A stretch of DNA of 47,187 nucleotides. Source: a bacterium (GTDB lineage: Bacteria; SZUA-182; DTGQ01). Where the stretch lies: positions 1 to 47,187 of the forward strand of contig JBFLZW010000022.1 in assembly GCA_040755755.1 (NCBI GenBank), given 5' to 3'. Below are positions 35,529 through 44,900 of the stretch, in pieces (position 1 is the first letter of the stretch; each line of letters begins with the position of its first letter). The notes below the pieces were generated by a model. The model saw only the letters and a program-made list of their open reading frames with translations. It did no database searches and was not told where the DNA came from. The position numbers and the translations under genes were made by a program.

Positions 35529-36176
35529 ATGGATAATAACTCAAACTTCAAGGATAAGATACGAGGATTAATTATGCCTTTGGGCATTTCCGCATTGCTT
35601 GCCCTCGTCTATAGCACTTCCCGCATGCCTTTATCCCTTCAGACTCAGGGACGTATTCTTGTGCTGGTTATCATGATGCTCTGGGGGGCAGTTGAAGCGT
35701 TTGCTGTTCAAGGAAGCCATAAGATTGATTTTGATTTAATCGATAGATTCCTCAAAGCAGGAGCCTTAATCGGATTAATCCTCAGCATGATTTTTGGAGA
35801 TGTCAGGCATAAGTTTATCATCTATTTAGGATTTTTTATACTGATTTTGGGAATAATTTTAAGGTATCTGGCCATACGGGCATTGGGAATTAACTTTTCG
35901 TATAACCTTAACGTGAGAAAGGCAGGGCAATCTCTGGTGGATTATGGAGTATATCATAATATCCGGCACCCGGGGTATCTGGGCGTCTTTCTTATAATGT
36001 CGTCTTTGCCCCTCATCCATGCGAGCCTTACCGGTTTTCTGGTGGTGACGATTTGTTCATGGATATGGATCAACAGGAGGATTTCCCGTGAGGAAAAGAT
36101 AATGATAAGCTCCTTTCCTGACCTCTATGAAGCTTACAGAAAAAGGACAAAGAGGCTGATACCGTTTATTTACTAA
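35529..36176 (+). CDS. Isoprenylcysteine carboxyl methyltransferase-like membrane protein
   Basis: Integral membrane protein of 215 residues with about five hydrophobic segments. The C-terminal half carries the ICMT/PEMT-type signature: LVDYGVYHNIRHPGYLG, then RRISREEKIMISSFPDLYEA and YRKRTKRLIPFIY. Enzymes with this motif bind S-adenosylmethionine at the membrane interface and methylate lipids or small isoprenoid or thiol substrates. In bacteria the substrates are mostly unknown. AAGGATAAAG lies six to ten bases before ATG 35529. The gene stands alone, with the hairpin element copy E starting 12 bases after its stop. Methyltransferase class is confident and substrate is not. Confidence 0.85.
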   Translation: MDNNSNFKDKIRGLIMPLGISALLALVYSTSRMPLSLQTQGRILVLVIMMLWGAVEAFAVQGSHKIDFDLIDRFLKAGALIGLILSMIFGDVRHKFIIYLGFFILILGIILRYLAIRALGINFSYNLNVRKAGQSLVDYGVYHNIRHPGYLGVFLIMSSLPLIHASLTGFLVVTICSWIWINRRISREEKIMISSFPDLYEAYRKRTKRLIPFIY

Positions 36177-36188
36177 GGACATTTTTAA

Positions 36189-36285
36189 TCAGGAGTCAGA
36201 ATTCAGGAGTCAGAATTCAGGAGTCAGAAGAAAAGACAGTCTTTATTCTGGCTCCTGGCTCCTGACTCCTGACTCCTGACTTTAT
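36189..36285. repeat. GTCAGGA-hairpin element, copy E
   Basis: Three GTCAGGA/GTCAGAATTCAGGA units are followed by AGAAGAAAAGACAGTCTTTA, and then the complementary units CTGGCTCCTGGCTCCTGACT, making a long hairpin. The loop is nearly identical to that of copy B (27630) and inverted relative to copy D. It lies at the 3' end of the ICMT-like gene and may act as a terminator-like structure. Confidence 0.8.
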
Positions 36286-36290
36286 ACTAC

Positions 36291-36734
36291 CTGCCATGCA
36301 TCAGATTGCATAGTTTTAATATTTATGAATCGAATTGCATATTTTTTATTCTCGCTCCTGTCTGTCAGATTAGCTAACCTCTTAAATTCTCACATCTGTC
36401 CGAACAGAAAAATACTGGCACCTGACTTGCTTCCCTTATCAACAGGCGAGGCTAGCCTTTTTTAAGCCTCCCTGTTTGTTGAACAGAGATTGATACAGGA
36501 GTCAGATAAGGAGGGACAACCGGGATCAAAGAAGGCGGTTTTTCTGGGGTTCAAGCGGGTTGCGGTTCGATGAGCGTGCGGTTCACGATGGGTTGAGGCT
36601 CTTTGCGGATGTGGTTCTTTGGGATTGTGGTTAGCTGATGTTGCGGTTCTTGTGATTGTGGTCTGTTGAGGTGGACTCTTGGCAGAGTCCGCAGTGATAG
36701 CGAAAGTTCATTCGAATGAGGAAAGGTAATCCCT
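36291..36734. other. Leader region of the VTTP-repeat gene
   Basis: No gene is seen. An imperfect stem CAACAGGCGAGGC / GCCTCCCTGTTTGTTG with TTTTTT in the loop lies near 36450-36490. Further on are three exact TGCGGTTC octamers (36561, 36577, 36642) and degenerate TGTGGTTC copies. This could be a structured leader, but no known riboswitch class was recognised. Confidence 0.4.
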
Positions 36735-37430
36735 ATGATGCACTGCTTTGCCCAGAAAAATATGATGAAGATGCTGCTCTTTGGTATTACGGCCTTGGTC
36801 ATTTCAGGCACTGTTGCATTTTCTGCTCTTTCGGTCGCCAATGCCCAGGGCCTGTTTGGGCTTCCTTTTTGGAGCAATCCTGTGGCTCCCAGATACTCCT
36901 ACGATTTCGTATCTCCTTATTTTAATCCGCTGACGGCAGGCCTTGGGCTGTTCCCTTCTGCCACACTGGCGAGGAGCTCATTGACTGCTTCTCCACTTCG
37001 AACAGCTCATGCTACCATTAATGGGGTGACGACGGTTTTTGTCCCTCCCTCAGCCACAAGCGTGAAGTTGACGGTCAAGCCGTTCACAAGCCCGCCGGGT
37101 ACGGGTACAGGTACATCGGTCCCCAGCATCAAACTGTCTGCCTTGATTCCGCCGCTCACGGTCTACGTCTATCCGGTCGGTTATGTGCCTCCGGCATCGG
37201 TAACAGTTCCCGTTGTGGTGCCGGTAACAACGCCGGTAACAACGCCGGTAACAACGCTGGTAACAACGCCGGTAACAACGATCCCTACGTCTACGGTAAC
37301 AGCTCCGGCAGTGATCTCGGGTCTGGGAGGCCTCCAGCAGGTATTCCCTCCACCCCTCCGACCGACATTTTCGTCTTTTGGGTCGGTGTTTCCAGCTCTC
37401 TGGCCGGTACCTTCTCTTTACCTTTTCTGA
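36735..37430 (+). CDS. Secreted low-complexity protein with VTTP repeats
   Basis: Predicted exported protein of 231 residues that I do not recognise. The signal peptide (MLLFGITALVISGTVAFSAL) has likely cleavage after ANA. The mature chain is Pro/Thr/Val/Ser-rich with almost no charged residues. Residues about 163-183 are a tandem PVTT repeat encoded by five 12-bp units. The flanks are rich in aromatic and Pro residues (PPPLRPTFSSFGSVFPALWP). Such composition fits a cell-wall, sheath or surface-spacer protein. GAGGAAAGG lies about nine bases upstream of ATG 36735, and a strong intrinsic terminator follows the gene, so it is a single-gene transcription unit. The Arg-rich frame on the opposite strand is a shadow. 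Confidence 0.75.
   Translation: MMHCFAQKNMMKMLLFGITALVISGTVAFSALSVANAQGLFGLPFWSNPVAPRYSYDFVSPYFNPLTAGLGLFPSATLARSSLTASPLRTAHATINGVTTVFVPPSATSVKLTVKPFTSPPGTGTGTSVPSIKLSALIPPLTVYVYPVGYVPPASVTVPVVVPVTTPVTTPVTTLVTTPVTTIPTSTVTAPAVISGLGGLQQVFPPPLRPTFSSFGSVFPALWPVPSLYLF
37221..37280. repeat. Five tandem 12-bp units
   Basis: CCGGTAACAACG occurs five times in succession, the fourth as CTGGTAACAACG, inside the secreted VTTP protein. Near-identity suggests copy number can change by slippage, altering protein length in 4-residue steps. Confidence 0.9.
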
Positions 37431-37474
37431 CGGTAAGGCTGGCAGTAATCCGACCTTATCGAAGGAGAGAGGAT

Positions 37475-37520
37475 GAGCTTGGACAGGTGGCTTCTTTTGA
37501 GCCTGTCCAAGCTCTTTTTT
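37475..37520 (+). terminator. Strong intrinsic terminator
   Basis: A perfect 13-bp stem, GAGCTTGGACAGG (37475-37487) with CCTGTCCAAGCTC (37502-37514), and a 14-base loop are followed directly by TTTTTT and more T-rich sequence. It ends the VTTP-repeat transcription unit on the plus strand. Confidence 0.92.
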
Positions 37521-37633
37521 ATTTTTCCGCCTTGCCGTTCTGACATCTTTTCTGGTATGATGCATCCTGCAATACAGAAGCACGCAGAAAAATAGCGCAC
37601 AGGAAAATTACCGGAAAAGGTCAGAGTGCAATC

Positions 37634-38494
37634 ATGAAGACATCGCTCAACTGTTTCCCCTGTTTCATCCACCAAACCTTAAATGCCCTGGACATGCTCA
37701 ATGCAGATGCCCAGGTCCGGGAGCGGGTACTCCGGGAAGTGCTTCGCTGCTCCAGTGAGATCGATCTGCTCCTTCCTCCCCCGGCCATGGGCAGGGCTAT
37801 TCACAACCTTATCCAAAGGGAGTGTCATGCGCCGGACCCTTACCGGGAGGCCAAAGATCGTTTTAATCGTCTCGCTCTGGCTCTTTACCCGGATATGGCC
37901 AGAAAGATCAAAAATTCACCGAATCCGCTTGAGGTTGCCGTACGGCTGGCTATTGCCGGAAATATTATCGATTTTGGAATCCACACCCGGCTGCAAATGT
38001 CACAGGTTCACCAATCCGTTCAGGAAGCACTGGATACTCCTCTCGATCCGGCAGCCTTTGCCCTGCTCGATCAGGCCGTTCAAGAGGCCAGGCAGATCCT
38101 CTACCTGGGGGATAATGCCGGAGAAATTGTCTTCGACCGGCTGTTGATCGAAACTCTTCCCTCTGAGAAAATTACCTTTGTGGTCAAGGGAGGCCCTATC
38201 ATTAATGATGCGCTGCGGGAAGATGCCGAGTTCATCGGACTGGCAGACCTTGTGCCGGTCATTGACAACGGGGCCAATGCACCGGGAACTGTCCTGGAAC
38301 TGTGCTCTGCGGATTTCGTCCGGCGATTTCATCAGGCCGATCTGATTATTGCCAAGGGACAGGGAAATTTTGAAACCTTAAACGATGTGCCTCAAAAGAT
38401 ATTTTTCCTTTTAAAAGCTAAATGTCCGGTCGTGGCTGAGCATGTTGGCTGTAAGATCAATTCCATGCTCCTGCTGCCGCACCTTTCCTGGTAG
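37634..38494 (+). CDS. DUF89/ARMT1-family metal-dependent phosphatase-like protein
   Basis: Protein of 286 residues of the DUF89 family, metal-dependent phosphatases thought to remove damaged or excess phosphometabolites (sugar phosphates, pantetheine-type compounds). Markers: N-terminal LNCFPCFIHQ with two Cys, IDFGIHTRLQ, LGDNAGEIVFDRLLIE with the metal-binding Asp-Asn, VVKGGPIINDALREDAE, and ADLIIAKGQGNFETLNDVPQ. Length is normal for the short bacterial/archaeal version. ATG 37634 is in line with relatives (MKTSLNCFPCF). The stop lies beside AAGGAG, which serves the half-size transporter 13 bases downstream, so the two are probably cotranscribed. The substrate is unknown. Family identification is confident. 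Confidence 0.9.
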   Translation: MKTSLNCFPCFIHQTLNALDMLNADAQVRERVLREVLRCSSEIDLLLPPPAMGRAIHNLIQRECHAPDPYREAKDRFNRLALALYPDMARKIKNSPNPLEVAVRLAIAGNIIDFGIHTRLQMSQVHQSVQEALDTPLDPAAFALLDQAVQEARQILYLGDNAGEIVFDRLLIETLPSEKITFVVKGGPIINDALREDAEFIGLADLVPVIDNGANAPGTVLELCSADFVRRFHQADLIIAKGQGNFETLNDVPQKIFFLLKAKCPVVAEHVGCKINSMLLLPHLSW

Positions 38495-38507
38495 GAAGGA
38501 GAAAAAA

Positions 38508-38867
38508 TTGTTGTTTATCGTCTATATTATCCTGGGCATCATAGCCGGAATATTCGGAGGTTTTTTCGGACTCGGCGGAGGGGTGGTCATTATTCCTGCC
38601 CTGGTTTATCTTTTTCACTACAGCCAGCACCAGGCCCAGGGCACTGCCATTGCCACTTTGCTTCCCCCGATCGGGCTGTTTGCCGCTCTCAAGTACTACC
38701 AAAGCGGGAATGTCCATATTAAACCCGCTATCTTTATGTCTCTCGGTTTTTTTGTCGGCGGATATCTCGGCGCGGTAATCGCCAATAAGCTCCCCGAAGG
38801 GAAGCTGCGGTTCTTCTTCGCTTCCCTGATGCTGGTTGTTTCCCTGCACCTGTTTTTCAAGAAATAA
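38508..38867 (+). CDS. Half-size TSUP (TauE/SafE) membrane protein
   Basis: Membrane protein of 119 residues with four hydrophobic segments, equal to one half of a normal TauE/SafE exporter. The family motif FGLGGGVVIIPALVYLF is clear, followed by QAQGTAIATLLPPIGLFAAL and a second Gly-rich helix, FVGGYLGAVIANKLP. I chose TTG 38508 because AAGGAG lies about six bases upstream; an ATG at 38442 would overlap the DUF89 gene by 53 bases. Stand-alone half-size TSUP proteins exist in many bacteria and may dimerise to transport sulfite, sulfonates or other small anions. It is downstream of the DUF89 gene, and a long stem-loop follows. The substrate is not predictable. Confidence 0.85.
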   Translation: MLFIVYIILGIIAGIFGGFFGLGGGVVIIPALVYLFHYSQHQAQGTAIATLLPPIGLFAALKYYQSGNVHIKPAIFMSLGFFVGGYLGAVIANKLPEGKLRFFFASLMLVVSLHLFFKK

Positions 38868-38893
38868 CCAAGAACCTGACGAGGGTAAATTAA

Positions 38894-38936
38894 CGGATTT
38901 CCTGCGGCCTGTGGAGAACAGGCCGCAGAAAATCCG
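38894..38936. terminator. Bidirectional terminator-like stem-loop
   Basis: A 19-bp stem with one mismatch (38894-38912 and 38918-38936) and a GGAGA loop lies between convergent genes (TSUP + and DUF4921 -). T-tracts are weak on both sides (TTAATTT on the minus strand), so it may work with modest efficiency for both. Confidence 0.6.
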
Positions 38937-38967
38937 AAATAAGCGATTTTAAGGAGAGTTGCCGGGT

Positions 38968-40362
38968 TTATTCCTGGCCTGCACCGACCAGTTCCGAAGG
39001 ATAGCTCATGGATGCCGCTCTGTTTATGGCAGCATAGCCCTGCCGCTGGCTGTAGCGCAGGGAGTTGGGCCGGACCGGGCACTCTTCGGCGATTTTAAAG
39101 CCGTCGATGATCTTTTTGTCGCGCAACTCATACAGCCGGGGAACCATAATGTCCCGCAATTCGGTCAGTCCCATCGGGTTGATAAAGATCTTGGTCCCGC
39201 CTTCAAAACCAGCCGGAGTATTTACCCTCCACTTGATCAGGATATGCCAGGGCATGGGAATGATTGCATCCCGCGGGCAGTAGTACCATTCTTCGTTGCA
39301 GGAGATGGCTTTGCCCATGGCTGCATGACAGGCATGCACAAGGTCACTGAATCCCCGCAATTCCTCATCGGTATGCTCATTGGGCCGCAGATGCTCGCTC
39401 TTTGAGTAGATAACCAGGGTAGGATGAACATGCCCGATATCGACAAAAGCCATGGCATGGTCATTTTCAGCTATGACCAGGTTATTATAGCAGGCGAAGT
39501 TGGCTGCCATGTCGTTGTAAATATTGGGATGAGACTGCACCAGAGCCAGTTCCTGCTCGACCGAGGTTCCCCACTCGTCCAGGGCCACCAATTGCTTATG
39601 CAAATGGTCGAAAGATGCTCCCGCATCCCGCAGCCAGTTCTGAAATATGCTCACATAGCGGACATAGCGGTTTTGAGCATAGATGTCTTCCATAGCCTCA
39701 ATGGTAAACTTGAAGTAGTGGAAATGCTCCTCCTGGGTAAGCTCTCCTGAAGAGCACAGGTCGGTGTCGTAGTGAGCACCGGGTTTATAATGTTTCCGGG
39801 CGACTATCAGCTCGTGCCCGCCACAGAAAAAGGCATTGGCCAGTTTCAGCTTATCGTCCAGGGGCTTGGCAGCGATTTCATCCGGCGTCAGGCCGGAGAG
39901 CTTCAATTTCAAATCAATGATGCCCAATACATGCTTTAATCCCTCATCACTGGAAATATACCGCTGCTTCCACTCCTTGTTTATGCCATCCAGCTTGAAG
40001 TTATAGTTTTTTTCCCAATAATCCGTGGTCACGATTTCAAAAAGGTTCGGTATTCGCCGAAAATCGGCATCTTCGGCAAAGACCTGTTCCGCATTCAGAC
40101 GGTTCCTGGCTTCATAGCCATGACTGGTTTTCACCAGACGGGCTTTCTCCGGCGGAGTGTTTTTATAGTTAGCGAAACAGAAATTACAATAATCTTCCGG
40201 GGATCTGGGAGTAATTTCCCTGGGTGCTGATTTAAAACTATTATAGCTGGGTTTGTTTTTCCGTCCGGGAATCGTCCAGACTTCCCGTCCGGTAAAAGGA
40301 TTAATCTGTTTTCCTGTGCCGTCCGGCATCACACGGTAAATCATCTTGTGTAAACGATACAT
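38968..40362 (-). CDS. DUF4921 family GalT/HIT-like protein
   Basis: Protein of 464 residues resembling galactose-1-phosphate uridylyltransferase and the HIT superfamily. Typical DUF4921 start: MPDGTGKQINPFTGREVWTI followed by PGR. A CNFCFANY motif could bind zinc with later His residues. The HIT-type active-site segment is GASFDHLHKQLVAL, with H-L-H-K-Q in place of the H-P-H-x-Q of GalT. Another His cluster is DIGHVHPTLVIYSKS. These enzymes bind and transfer nucleotides or hydrolyse nucleotide conjugates; the reaction of this family is not known to me. The start ATG 40362 is backed by GAGGTGA seven bases upstream; M7 is an alternative. It is a single gene before a long AT-rich gap. Family confidence is good and function confidence low. 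Confidence 0.82.
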   Translation of the reverse strand: MYRLHKMIYRVMPDGTGKQINPFTGREVWTIPGRKNKPSYNSFKSAPREITPRSPEDYCNFCFANYKNTPPEKARLVKTSHGYEARNRLNAEQVFAEDADFRRIPNLFEIVTTDYWEKNYNFKLDGINKEWKQRYISSDEGLKHVLGIIDLKLKLSGLTPDEIAAKPLDDKLKLANAFFCGGHELIVARKHYKPGAHYDTDLCSSGELTQEEHFHYFKFTIEAMEDIYAQNRYVRYVSIFQNWLRDAGASFDHLHKQLVALDEWGTSVEQELALVQSHPNIYNDMAANFACYNNLVIAENDHAMAFVDIGHVHPTLVIYSKSEHLRPNEHTDEELRGFSDLVHACHAAMGKAISCNEEWYYCPRDAIIPMPWHILIKWRVNTPAGFEGGTKIFINPMGLTELRDIMVPRLYELRDKKIIDGFKIAEECPVRPNSLRYSQRQGYAAINRAASMSYPSELVGAGQE

Positions 40363-41353
40363 ATTTGATCACCTCGTTATTGAAGGGAAAATGAATAAGA
40401 GAATCTTTTCCTCACCCTCAGCAGATACGTTCAGCTCTCTTGTAATTCCTCCTTCCATCTTCGAGCACTGTCCTTACGCAATAATCCCGATCTCCCACGC
40501 GTGGTATAAACAGGTGGTCAAAAGTCTCAGCGTACTCTTGTGATTTTTGTTCAAACTTCCTTAGTATTGCGTATTGCGAATATTTTCCAATTGAATCAAA
40601 TTGTTCCGTGATGAGAAATTATTGCGCCCCGAGAGCGTGGCTCATCGGTCTTTGTTGGTTTTTATCATTCAGTGAAGGTCGTATCGGACGTTCTGCCTGA
40701 AAGTATTATCGACATAATTCCTGACTGAATATGGGTAAATCGACGGAAAAAATCTGCGGGAAGATAAACCTTTCGGAGAAATCGGGTCTGCAGGACTTTG
40801 TACCAAGGCAAAGATTCTTATGGCCCCTTTGATTTTCATAATGACAGTTAATTTTTACCTCTAACTTAAATTAAACATCCCGGAGCAAGTCAGCCAATTT
40901 TATTCCATTTTTGAAAGGATAGTCAAGGTAAAAGTTTATGTTTTCGGGCTTTTTATTCAAAACGGTTGTTTTTAAGGCGCGAGGCTGAATCTCCCGGCGA
41001 GCATGTCGCCTTCTTTTCAAAGAGAATATATGAGGATAGTTATATAATATTTTATAAGTAATTTATAATTTATATATATTTATATATCTCTGTTGACAAA
41101 CAATGGATATGTTTGGTATATATTTGATATATATCTTAAATTGTAACTTGGGCACAAAGACAGCAGAAGCTGACAAGTGCTTATCGAGCGTAATAACCGA
41201 ATATATATGGTAAAGAAATAGTGTAAATATCTCGATAAAATAGATAGGAAGCATTTTACATAACCTTTTTGTTTCGATCATTCCGTGACTTATCATAAAA
41301 GACACTCATAGGTATGGGAATTGTCAAAGGCTCGTCTCAAGGAGTTATAATTC
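40363..41353. other. 990-bp AT-rich gap, no convincing gene
   Basis: Short frames (40391-40543 on plus, 41063-41305 on minus) lack recognisable motifs, though GAAGGGAAAATG at about 40385 could start a 50-codon peptide. From about 41035 to 41130 the sequence is almost pure A/T with TATATAT runs. Small stems such as CTTTGTACCAAGGCAAAG (about 40796) occur. The region may hold a non-coding RNA or be the bent, AT-rich upstream DNA of the small membrane gene; nothing known was recognised. Confidence 0.45.
41093..41122 (+). promoter_or_regulatory. Candidate promoter in AT-rich region
   Basis: TTGACA (41093-41098) and TATATA (41117-41122) with 18-base spacing, within very AT-rich DNA. It would give a leader of about 220 bases before the small membrane protein at 41354. 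Confidence 0.4.
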
Positions 41354-41587
41354 ATGCGCAACTGGATCAATTTCCTGATAACTAATGAATATATCGATTC
41401 TCTTGCCTGGTTAATGGCGCTGGGTTCATTTCTGCTGGCCTATATCAGGGTGATTAAATCGTACTATTACACCCCTCTTCAGGACGCTACCGATGTTTTG
41501 CATGGCATTAGATATAAGTTCGACATTCTCAAACCACTCATTATCTTTCTGATCAGTATGGCCTGGATAGTGACTCATTTGGGATAA
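41354..41587 (+). CDS. Small two-helix membrane protein
   Basis: Protein of 77 residues with two clear membrane segments (SLAWLMALGSFLLAYI and PLIIFLISMAWIVTHLG) joined by a polar loop holding YYYTPLQDATDVLHGIRYKF. It is unrecognised. AAGGAG about nine bases before ATG 41354 and a consistent hydrophobic pattern support a real gene. A short membrane-anchored protein with a candidate long leader could be a regulatory or toxin-like peptide or a subunit of a larger complex; nothing in the sequence favours one. It is followed by a GC-rich hairpin region and then the beta-helix gene 376 bases on. Cotranscription with the beta-helix gene is uncertain. Confidence 0.6.
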   Translation: MRNWINFLITNEYIDSLAWLMALGSFLLAYIRVIKSYYYTPLQDATDVLHGIRYKFDILKPLIIFLISMAWIVTHLG

Positions 41588-41963
41588 TATGCGGAATCGC
41601 AGGTGGGGGCAGAAAAGAGCCCCACCCTGCACTTCCCTTGTCCCTGCTCTTATGCTCGATTCCAAGCCTCAATTCCCATTCTCTCCCCTTTGATATCTCT
41701 TCTCCTGCCTCCACAAAAACCCTGCCCCTGTCAGGGGAGCAGGGCGAGGTGGATAACTTAATTATTCTCAGGCTTCACTGAACTTTCCGGTTTTAGTCGA
41801 AGTATAATACCAGTGGCATCCTCTTTTCATAATTTAATTTTCATAATTTTGACGAAATTAATTTTTACTCAAATTTATCTTGAACTTTTACCGGTTTTCT
41901 CCGGAGGGATTGAACGGCCAAGGTCAAGGTATCTGGCGGTTGTCATATGCTCCGAGGTTTCAG
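41588..41963. other. Intergenic region with two GC-rich hairpins
   Basis: GGTGGGG...CCCCACC (41602-41626) follows the small membrane gene and may terminate it weakly. CCCTGCCCCTGTCAGGGGAG and following GCAGGG (about 41725-41748) form a second hairpin. The rest is T-rich, and an open frame from TTG 41880 into the beta-helix gene is probably not translated. Confidence 0.4.
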
Positions 41964-44900
41964 GTGATCAGGTTGATAATTCAAGGGATACCAATAAACA
42001 GCCCGCTGAAGTATCTCGTATCGGTCCTTTGCTTGACGGTTATCCTCTGTCCGGCTGCGGTTATGCTCTGTTTAACCCCGGCAGGGGCCGGGCTTGGCGC
42101 TTCCGTGAGCAATGCCGGTTTGCATGAGATGAAGAATGCCCTGGATATTCGTGATCTTGGGATCTCAGATCAGGTGCTGGTCACTCTCCTGGATCAGGAA
42201 TGCAGCCCCGGAGTAAAATACCGCGACCTGGCTGAAGTAGCGTGCAGGGAACTGTCATATGCGGCCTGTCTTCGTCAACGCAACCTTGATACTGCTCTCG
42301 ATCTCCTCAAAGGCATAGAGGATATCAATGGATGGCTTTTGAAATTTTCCGGTTTTCTTGAGATCGGAGCGGACCGGACCGGCAACTCTTCCGCAGGCGA
42401 TTCTTTCCCTGTGTTCCCCGGCCTTATGAGCAGCATGCTGCAATATGACGTGGGTGGTCTTATCGGCGACGGCCAGGACCCTGCATACATTCCCTCCCTC
42501 AATGGAGTCATAAGCAGATACCTGACGCTGCGGGGATACGATGGGGATGATCAAAAAGCCTGGCAGAAGGTGAAAAATACCGTCGGCTCCGGCACGAGCG
42601 GCTTTGGCAGGTATTTCCCGCTGCATGAGCAGGCAGTTCATACCCTGGCCAGGCACTCATGGGTAGCTGCCTATCATGAACCGGATGTCAGGAGCCATGT
42701 CCAGGCGCTGGGACAGAGGATCCGCCATCTGGTATCGAGATACCGGGCCTATGAGTCCGGGCAGAATATCGGTATTTTTACCCGGAATGCTGAATCGGTG
42801 AGGATTGTTAACTATGGGCATGACTGCATCTCTCAGGTGGTGCTCAGGGACCGGATGACGCACAGGAGCCACCTGACCTGTATCCGGTCAGGTGGCTGCC
42901 AGTCGGAGGATAAATCAGCAGGCCAGGGAATCAAAATATGCGGGCAGAGCCAGGCAGATATTTTGGCCAACGGTGATCTGGACAGGGTGAGCCATCTGGA
43001 TTTTATTGTCCTGGGCGTCAGGGTAAGCCTTCCTTTCGCTCCTGTTCCCGTACGGCCTGGTTTCCCGCTGAAGACAGACTCCCCGGCCCAATATGCACCC
43101 TGTAAAGTCGAGGTGAAAATGGCTGATGCAGGGGGGGCCAAGGTTACTCAGGCGGTGAAACTCCCCGCAACTTCCCGCAATCCCCTGCCAGTCAAAAATC
43201 CCCTGGCCGTAAGTACCGGACCCTTGGTATTTCTCCCTGACCGGACGACCATCGACTATGATACCGTATGGTCTCCATCCCGCGTTTATGTGCTGTGCGG
43301 GAAGGTTGTCATAGCCCAGGGTGCTGCTTTAATCATCGAGCCGGGGGTGGTGGTCAAGGGAAGGGATCACGGCAGTCGGCTGGTCATCGACGGGACCCTG
43401 GCGGCCAGGGGCACAGAGCAGTCCCCGGTGGTGTTCACTTCCCTGAAAGACGATGCCTGGGGTGGAGATACCAATACCGACAATGATAAATCATCTCCTG
43501 CTGCCGGTGACTGGGACGGCATATCCTTTACCGACACCAGCATCGATGCTGCCTGCATCCTGGATCACTGCCTCATCCGTTACGGAGGGCATGGCAGTCA
43601 GGCTGGCACCATCCTCTGCGACCGCGCTTCTCCGGCGATCAGCAACTGTACAATCAGCCATAACCGGACCTGCGGCTTCAGACTTCAGGATGCCTCACCG
43701 TCCATCAGCCACTGCACGATAGCGAACAACTCTTCTGCGGGGATTCTGTGTGAGGGCAGCTCCGCCCCCGCCATCAAAGGATGCACGATCTCCGGCAACA
43801 GCAGCTTCGGGATTTACTCCTCCGGCACCTGCGCTGCGCTTATAACCGGCAACACCTTTTCGGCTAACGGTTCCTTTGCGGTTTATCTCGCCTGCACCAG
43901 AACGGTATCCATCTTCGATAACACGGTCAGTGACTTGGGCGGCGGAATCTGCCTTTCGGGAATGATCAGCGCAGATACTCTTCTGGGCAATAATCCGGAC
44001 TGTCCCTATGTGGTCAACAGCCTGACGGTAGCCGAGGGTGCCACTCTGACCATCGAGCCGGGGGTGATAATCAAGGGAGACAATCAATACGGCCGCCTGA
44101 CCATCAACGGCGGCCTGGAGGCCAGGGGCACGGAGCAGGCCCCGATCGTGTTCACCTCCCTGAAGGACGATGCCTGTGGGGGGGATACGAACAATGATCA
44201 GGATAATTCACTCCCCGCTGCCGGTGACTGGGATGGAATATCTTTTTCCAGCACCAGTAATGATACTGCCTGCATCCTGGAGCACTGCATTATCCGCTAT
44301 GGGGGGTATGGCAGCAAGGCAGGTGCCGTATCCTGCTCCAGTGCATCGCCAGCATTCAGCCGCTGCATAATCAGCAATAATAGAACCAGCGGGCTGAGCC
44401 TTCAAAATGCCGCGCCCCTGATCAGTCATTGCACCATCGCTGATAACGGTTCAGCGGGAATCCTGTGTGAGGGCAACTCCGAACCTGTCGTTGTCGGATG
44501 CACGATTAAGAATAACCGGTCCTGCGGGATATGCTCCTTCGGCACCTCAGCTCCCGCGATCACCGCCAACAGCTTTTCGGATAATGGCTCCTTTGCGGTT
44601 TATCTCTCCTGCACCCGGAACGTTGCCACGTTCGGTAACACTGCAAGCGGCAGCGGCTCCGGCATTTACCTGCTGGGAACGATCGCCGCTGACAGCCGCC
44701 TGGCCAATAATCCGGATTGTCCCTATGTGCTCGGCAGCCTGACCATAGCCGAAGGCGCTGCCGTGACCATCGATCCGGGTGTGGTAATCAAGGGGTTCGC
44801 TCAGGGCAGCGGACTGGCTGTCAGCGGTGCTCTGACGGCCAGGGGCACGGAGCAGGCCCCGATCGTGTTCACCTCCCTGAAGGATGATGCCTATGGTGGA

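Noticed and set aside
36551-36877. 108-codon minus-strand frame
   Set aside because: Low-complexity, overlaps the start of the VTTP-repeat gene, and has no ribosome site.
37050-37583. Arg-rich 177-codon frame on the minus strand
   Set aside because: It is the shadow of the VTTP-repeat gene and terminator, its RRCYRR pattern coming from the 12-bp repeats.
41063-41305. 80-codon minus-strand frame in the AT-rich gap
   Set aside because: Ile/Tyr-rich sequence as expected from random A/T DNA; no motif.
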